Assembly: GCA_041743655.1 (NCBI GenBank)
Contig: JBGTMJ010000037.1
Span: forward strand, 1-16,710
Reading direction: 5' to 3'
DNA length: 16,710 bases
Source of the DNA: JARIHD01 sp041743655
GTDB taxonomy: Bacteria; Patescibacteriota; Saccharimonadia; Saccharimonadales; UBA4665
The notes under the pieces are model-generated. The model was not told where the DNA came from. It did no database searches and was given only the letters and a program-made list of their open reading frames with translations. This document shows positions 14,095 through 16,710 of the stretch, piece after piece. Position 1 is the first letter of the stretch; every line of letters begins with the position of its first letter. The position numbers and the translations under genes were made by a program.

Positions 14095-14100
14095 TACAAT
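14095..14100 (+). promoter_or_regulatory. -10 element of the zincin gene, leaderless
   Basis: TACAAT followed by exactly 6 nt (ATCTAC) and the ATG at 14107. No Shine-Dalgarno is present and the -35 is weak. Confidence 0.5.
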
Positions 14101-14106
14101 ATCTAC

Positions 14107-14502
14107 ATGCTGGATATTAGTGACGAAGACTTTGCTGTTTTAATTACTGAAGTTATGAATGAGTTACCGCAGGAGCATATGGATGCGGTACGCAATGTTG
14201 CTATAGTGTATGCCGATACACCCACGCCCGAGCAACATGAGAGGTTGAGATTGCGTGATGGTCAAAGCCTGTTTGGTTTATATGAAGGCGTACCGCTAAC
14301 ACACCGTCAAGGTAGAAGCGGTTATCCGCCAGATAAAATTACGATATTCAAGATTCCGGTGTTGCAACATGTTACTAGCTACGGGGAGCTCAGAGCTAAA
14401 GTTAAGCATACTATCTGGCACGAAATAGCCCACTATTTTGGCCTTGACCATCCGGCTATATATGCTCTTGAGAACAGACCACCACCTACCACGAATCTAT
14501 AA
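14107..14502 (+). CDS. Zincin-like metallopeptidase family protein
   Basis: This 131-aa protein carries HEIAHYFGLDH at residues 105-115, the extended zinc-binding motif HExxHxxGxxH: three zinc-binding histidines and catalytic Glu106. The rest (an N-terminal helix DEDFAVLITEVMNELP, then VAIVYADTPTPEQ, LFGLYEGVPLTHR and KITIFKIPVLQ) fits the small "possibly zinc metallopeptidase" family (Zincin_1/DUF1025 type). The family's substrates are unknown. There is no signal peptide, so it is likely cytoplasmic. Length is normal for the group. It begins 49 bp after typA and ends 38 bp before the likely PAP2 start. The mRNA is probably leaderless from a TACAAT placed 6 nt upstream. Confidence 0.87.
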   Translation: MLDISDEDFAVLITEVMNELPQEHMDAVRNVAIVYADTPTPEQHERLRLRDGQSLFGLYEGVPLTHRQGRSGYPPDKITIFKIPVLQHVTSYGELRAKVKHTIWHEIAHYFGLDHPAIYALENRPPPTTNL

Positions 14503-14520
14503 TCTTGCTTCTAACAAAGG

Positions 14521-14529
14521 TGCTAAACT
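14521..14529 (+). promoter_or_regulatory. Extended -10 promoter candidate of the PAP2 gene
   Basis: TGCTAAACT fits TGnTANNNT and lies 11 nt before ATG 14541, giving a predicted leader of only a few bases. Confidence 0.4.
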
Positions 14530-14540
14530 GCGACACGACT

Positions 14541-15188
14541 ATGTACGAAAAAATGACTGCTAAAACTGACACTACCCCATATAAAGGCCACACTGGTCTG
14601 TATGCTGCAGGCCTGCTTCTCAGCATACTGCTACTTGTTACTTCGGCTTTTATTGCCAGCAAGGGAACTATAACGGGCTGGGAGTACCCATGGTTCAAGA
14701 AAGTCAACGATTTGCCCGCCAGCTGGCAGGTGGCCATGTCAGCTATTACACTCATGGGTAGCCAGTGGATGGTATTGATTATCGTCGTTGGATCCTTTTT
14801 TGCCAGATTCTACCGTTTAGCTTGGCGCCTAACCCTGTCCGTCTTTATCGGGCTGGGCTTAGGCATACTCCTCAAGCAATTAGTCAACCGTGCCCGCCCG
14901 GGAGAATTATTTACAGATATACAGGTACGCGTATTTGAGGCAGGCATGGGATTTCCATCGCTCCATACGACAATTGCGACCATAGTCGCACTTACATTAT
15001 TGCCTTATCTGCCACGGAAGTGGCGTTTGATCGTCCCAACTATGATAGTGGCGGTAGGCGTATCACGTATCTATCTTGGTGCGCATGTACCTCTGGATGT
15101 CATCGGCGGTATGGCATTGGGAACGGCAATAATAGCAACCTTAAGAGTACTGCCGCAGCCCCTACGTGTTCTGATGCGTATTGATTGA
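14541..15188 (+). CDS. PAP2-family membrane phosphatase
   Basis: This 215-aa protein has about six membrane helices and the three PAP2 signature parts: KQLVNRARP (112-120), PSLHTT (139-144, a variant of PSGH) and SRIYLGAHVPLD (175-186), containing the catalytic His182 and Asp186. Family members remove phosphate from phosphatidate, phosphatidylglycerol phosphate or undecaprenyl pyrophosphate on the outer face of the membrane. In a reduced genome, recycling of the undecaprenyl carrier is a reasonable but unproven role. The frame is open upstream to a TTG at 14505 and a GTG at 14520. I chose ATG 14541 (MYEKMTAK) because a -10-like element lies at 14524-14529 and ATG is preferred here. It is followed by rmuC after 35 bp. 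Confidence 0.88.
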   Translation: MYEKMTAKTDTTPYKGHTGLYAAGLLLSILLLVTSAFIASKGTITGWEYPWFKKVNDLPASWQVAMSAITLMGSQWMVLIIVVGSFFARFYRLAWRLTLSVFIGLGLGILLKQLVNRARPGELFTDIQVRVFEAGMGFPSLHTTIATIVALTLLPYLPRKWRLIVPTMIVAVGVSRIYLGAHVPLDVIGGMALGTAIIATLRVLPQPLRVLMRID

Positions 15189-15214
15189 ACGGCGCCTAAA
15201 CGGGCAAAAAGAGA

Positions 15215-15220
15215 TATACT
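15215..15220 (+). promoter_or_regulatory. -10 element of rmuC
   Basis: TATACT lies 3 nt before ATG 15224 and 9 nt before the in-frame ATG 15230. If this is the active promoter, the start at 15230 is favoured. Confidence 0.4.
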
Positions 15221-15223
15221 AGT

Positions 15224-16330
15224 ATGACTATGCTTATAGCCGTGATTATTTTGGGTGCACTTTGCGTTGTAATGCTGGTACTACTCGTTATTCAGCTTCG
15301 TAAATCTGCTATGCCGCACGACGCAACCAATACTGCTTTGTTACTTAAAGAAGACTTAAGCCGGCTGAGTGATGACATTACTAAATTTAAAGACGGTTTG
15401 CAGAACCAGATTACTGACCGGCTCGACAAAAACCAGGAGCTGATGCGCGATTCGGTTACCAGACAATTCAGTGCCAGCTCCAAACTTATTACCGACGTCA
15501 CGGAACGCCTTACGAAACTTGACGAAACAAACAGACGGGTAGTCGATGTGGCTGCTGAGCTGCGTACACTACAAAACGTGCTGCAGAACCCTAAACAACG
15601 CGGGGTTTTAGGGGAGTACTACCTGAACCAGGTGCTTGAGAATATGATGCCACCGGACCGCTTCAAAATGCAATATACCATATGCAAGGACGATCAGGGC
15701 CACGATCTGATTTGCGACGCTGTTATTATGCTCGACAAGGGTCGGATGCTGCCTATTGATTCCAAGTTCACGCTGGAAAACTATAATCGCTTGGTTGAAG
15801 AAAAGGATAAAGTACAGCGTGACGTCCTGGCTAAGGCGTTCAAAGCCGACCTTAAGAACCGGATTGACGAGACGGCTAAATATATCCTTCCTAACGAAGG
15901 AACCATGGACTATGCTTTCATGTTTATCCCTTCCGAAGCTATATATTATGACCTGCTGGTTAACAAAGTGGGCATGACCAATACCTCAGCACGTGACCTC
16001 ATTGAATACGCGTTCCAGGAAAAGAACGTCATTATAGTCAGCCCGACTACTTTTATGGCGTATTTGCAGACTGTTATGCAAGGGTTGCGTAGTTTGCAAA
16101 TAGAAGAGCAGACCAAAGTGATCCAAAAGCGCGTGGGGGAACTTGGCCGGCACATAAGTATGTACGAACAGCATATGCAGAAGCTTGGGAACAGCTTGGG
16201 GGCAACAGTTGGCCACTATAACGTTGCGCACAAAGAACTCAAAAAGATTGATAAGGACGTGATTAAAATTGCCGGTACAGCTGCATCAGTTGAACCACTG
16301 GCGCTAGACCGACCTAGCCTGGATGACTAG
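15224..16330 (+). CDS. rmuC: DNA recombination protein RmuC
   Basis: The 368-aa protein has one N-terminal membrane helix (about 4-26), a coiled-coil region (about 40-115, many Leu/Lys/Asp heptads), and the RmuC nuclease-like domain (about 118-345). The domain shows characteristic segments: GVLGEYYLNQVLENMMPPDRF, DAVIMLDKGRMLPIDSKFTLENY, and DYAFMFIPSEAIYYDLL followed by VIIVSPTTFMAYLQTV. RmuC limits sequence inversions at short repeats in E. coli. It is shorter than E. coli RmuC (about 475 aa) mainly in the tail. The start could be ATG 15224 or ATG 15230; the promoter position favours the second, and a weak AGAG (15210-15213) favours the first. It overlaps the end of a convergent glycoside hydrolase gene by 17 bp. 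Confidence 0.93.
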   Translation: MTMLIAVIILGALCVVMLVLLVIQLRKSAMPHDATNTALLLKEDLSRLSDDITKFKDGLQNQITDRLDKNQELMRDSVTRQFSASSKLITDVTERLTKLDETNRRVVDVAAELRTLQNVLQNPKQRGVLGEYYLNQVLENMMPPDRFKMQYTICKDDQGHDLICDAVIMLDKGRMLPIDSKFTLENYNRLVEEKDKVQRDVLAKAFKADLKNRIDETAKYILPNEGTMDYAFMFIPSEAIYYDLLVNKVGMTNTSARDLIEYAFQEKNVIIVSPTTFMAYLQTVMQGLRSLQIEEQTKVIQKRVGELGRHISMYEQHMQKLGNSLGATVGHYNVAHKELKKIDKDVIKIAGTAASVEPLALDRPSLDD

Positions 16331-16710
16331 TTGTTTTTGAGGCCTTCAGCCAATCGAGCGCCACGGCCGCTGTCCAACTGAAGTTTGAGGCGCCCAGCGG
16401 CTCGCCGGTGAGTGGATTAAAGTACTCGTGGAATTGCCCTTGTCGGATAAGCTCGAGAGAGCTTTCTATGAGCGCCTCGGCATGTTCGTTGTAGCCGTAC
16501 CGTTTGAGCCCGTCAGCGACTAACCAGTTAGTGTTGAACCATGTTGGGCCTTGCCAATAGCACTCAGCGTCGAACCATGGCGAGTTAAGTGGAACGCTGG
16601 GTAGAGGATAAGGTGGTCCGAAGACATGCTCGTTTTCTATGGATTTGACGAGGTGAGCGGCTTTTTCTTTGCTTATGCAACCTGCGTATAAGGGAAGGAG
16701 CGAGGCTACC
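16314..16710 (-). CDS. Glycoside hydrolase, six-hairpin (GH63/MGH1-like) type, C-terminal part
   Basis: The minus strand encodes the last 131 residues of a protein that continues past the right edge. Visible motifs are VASLLPLYAG, FGPPYPLPSVPLNSPWFD, YWQGPTWFNTNWLVADGLKR and FHEYFNPLTGEPLGASNFSW, ending DWLKASKTTSHPG and TAG. The YWxGPxWxNxNW block and the late E-Y-x-P-x-T-G-E motif are typical of (alpha/alpha)6-barrel glycosidases such as GH63-like glucosidases and mannosylglycerate or glucosylglycerate hydrolases. The catalytic acid and base residues lie partly outside the window, so substrate and activity cannot be judged. The stop lies inside rmuC (17-bp convergent overlap), so no separate terminator fits between them. 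Confidence 0.8.
   Translation of the reverse strand, partial: VASLLPLYAGCISKEKAAHLVKSIENEHVFGPPYPLPSVPLNSPWFDAECYWQGPTWFNTNWLVADGLKRYGYNEHAEALIESSLELIRQGQFHEYFNPLTGEPLGASNFSWTAAVALDWLKASKTTSHPG

Overview
The window reads as a chromosomal segment from a small-genome bacterium, most likely a Candidate Phyla Radiation member of the Saccharibacteria (TM7) type. This placement is an inference from three things: compact housekeeping genes (TypA/BipA, RarA/MgsA, RmuC), a secreted bactofilin-like protein with a membrane tail, and promoters that lie directly against start codons. The genetic code looks standard: TGA ends the ABC ATPase and probably the gene at the left edge. That argues against the UGA=Gly code of SR1/Gracilibacteria. 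Base composition looks mid-40s % GC by eye.

Layout, left to right. (1) Positions 1-91: probable 3' end of a gene and its terminator. (2) 122-1817: an MFS transporter gene bracketed by two 83-bp palindromic elements of identical length, lying in opposite orientation. A third arm-like remnant and a 17-bp tandem duplication follow. (3) 1977-2968: a two-gene unit (VOC-fold protein, TfoX N-terminal-domain protein), then a convergent small helix-hairpin-helix gene broken by one extra base near its start. (4) 2988-3166: tRNA-Gln(CTG) on the minus strand with its own promoter and terminator. (5) 3179-6517: a PIG-L deacetylase, divergent from a calcium-type P-type ATPase. (6) 6687-8581: an ABC exporter (ATPase plus permease) preceded by a 42-aa membrane or secreted peptide gene. 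(7) 8776-9581: a 256-aa protein I do not recognise, driven by an exact consensus promoter that is overlaid by an operator-like palindrome. (8) 9719-12093: RarA, divergent from the bactofilin-like protein, with overlapping promoters. (9) 12146-16330: a same-strand run of TypA/BipA, a zincin metallopeptidase, a PAP2 phosphatase and RmuC. (10) 16314-16710: the C-terminal end of a convergent glycoside hydrolase overlapping rmuC by 17 bp.

Two translation-initiation styles coexist. Some genes have a Shine-Dalgarno (VOC protein, TfoX-like protein, bactofilin-like protein). Several others have a -10 hexamer 6-9 nt before ATG and no Shine-Dalgarno, which predicts leaderless mRNAs (P-type ATPase, 42-aa peptide, ABC ATPase, the unknown 256-aa gene, RarA, zincin).

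No phage, IS element, CRISPR array or obvious defence island is visible. The parts least explained by known families are the paired 83-bp palindromes, the unknown gene with its regulated-looking promoter, and the small peptide beside the exporter.
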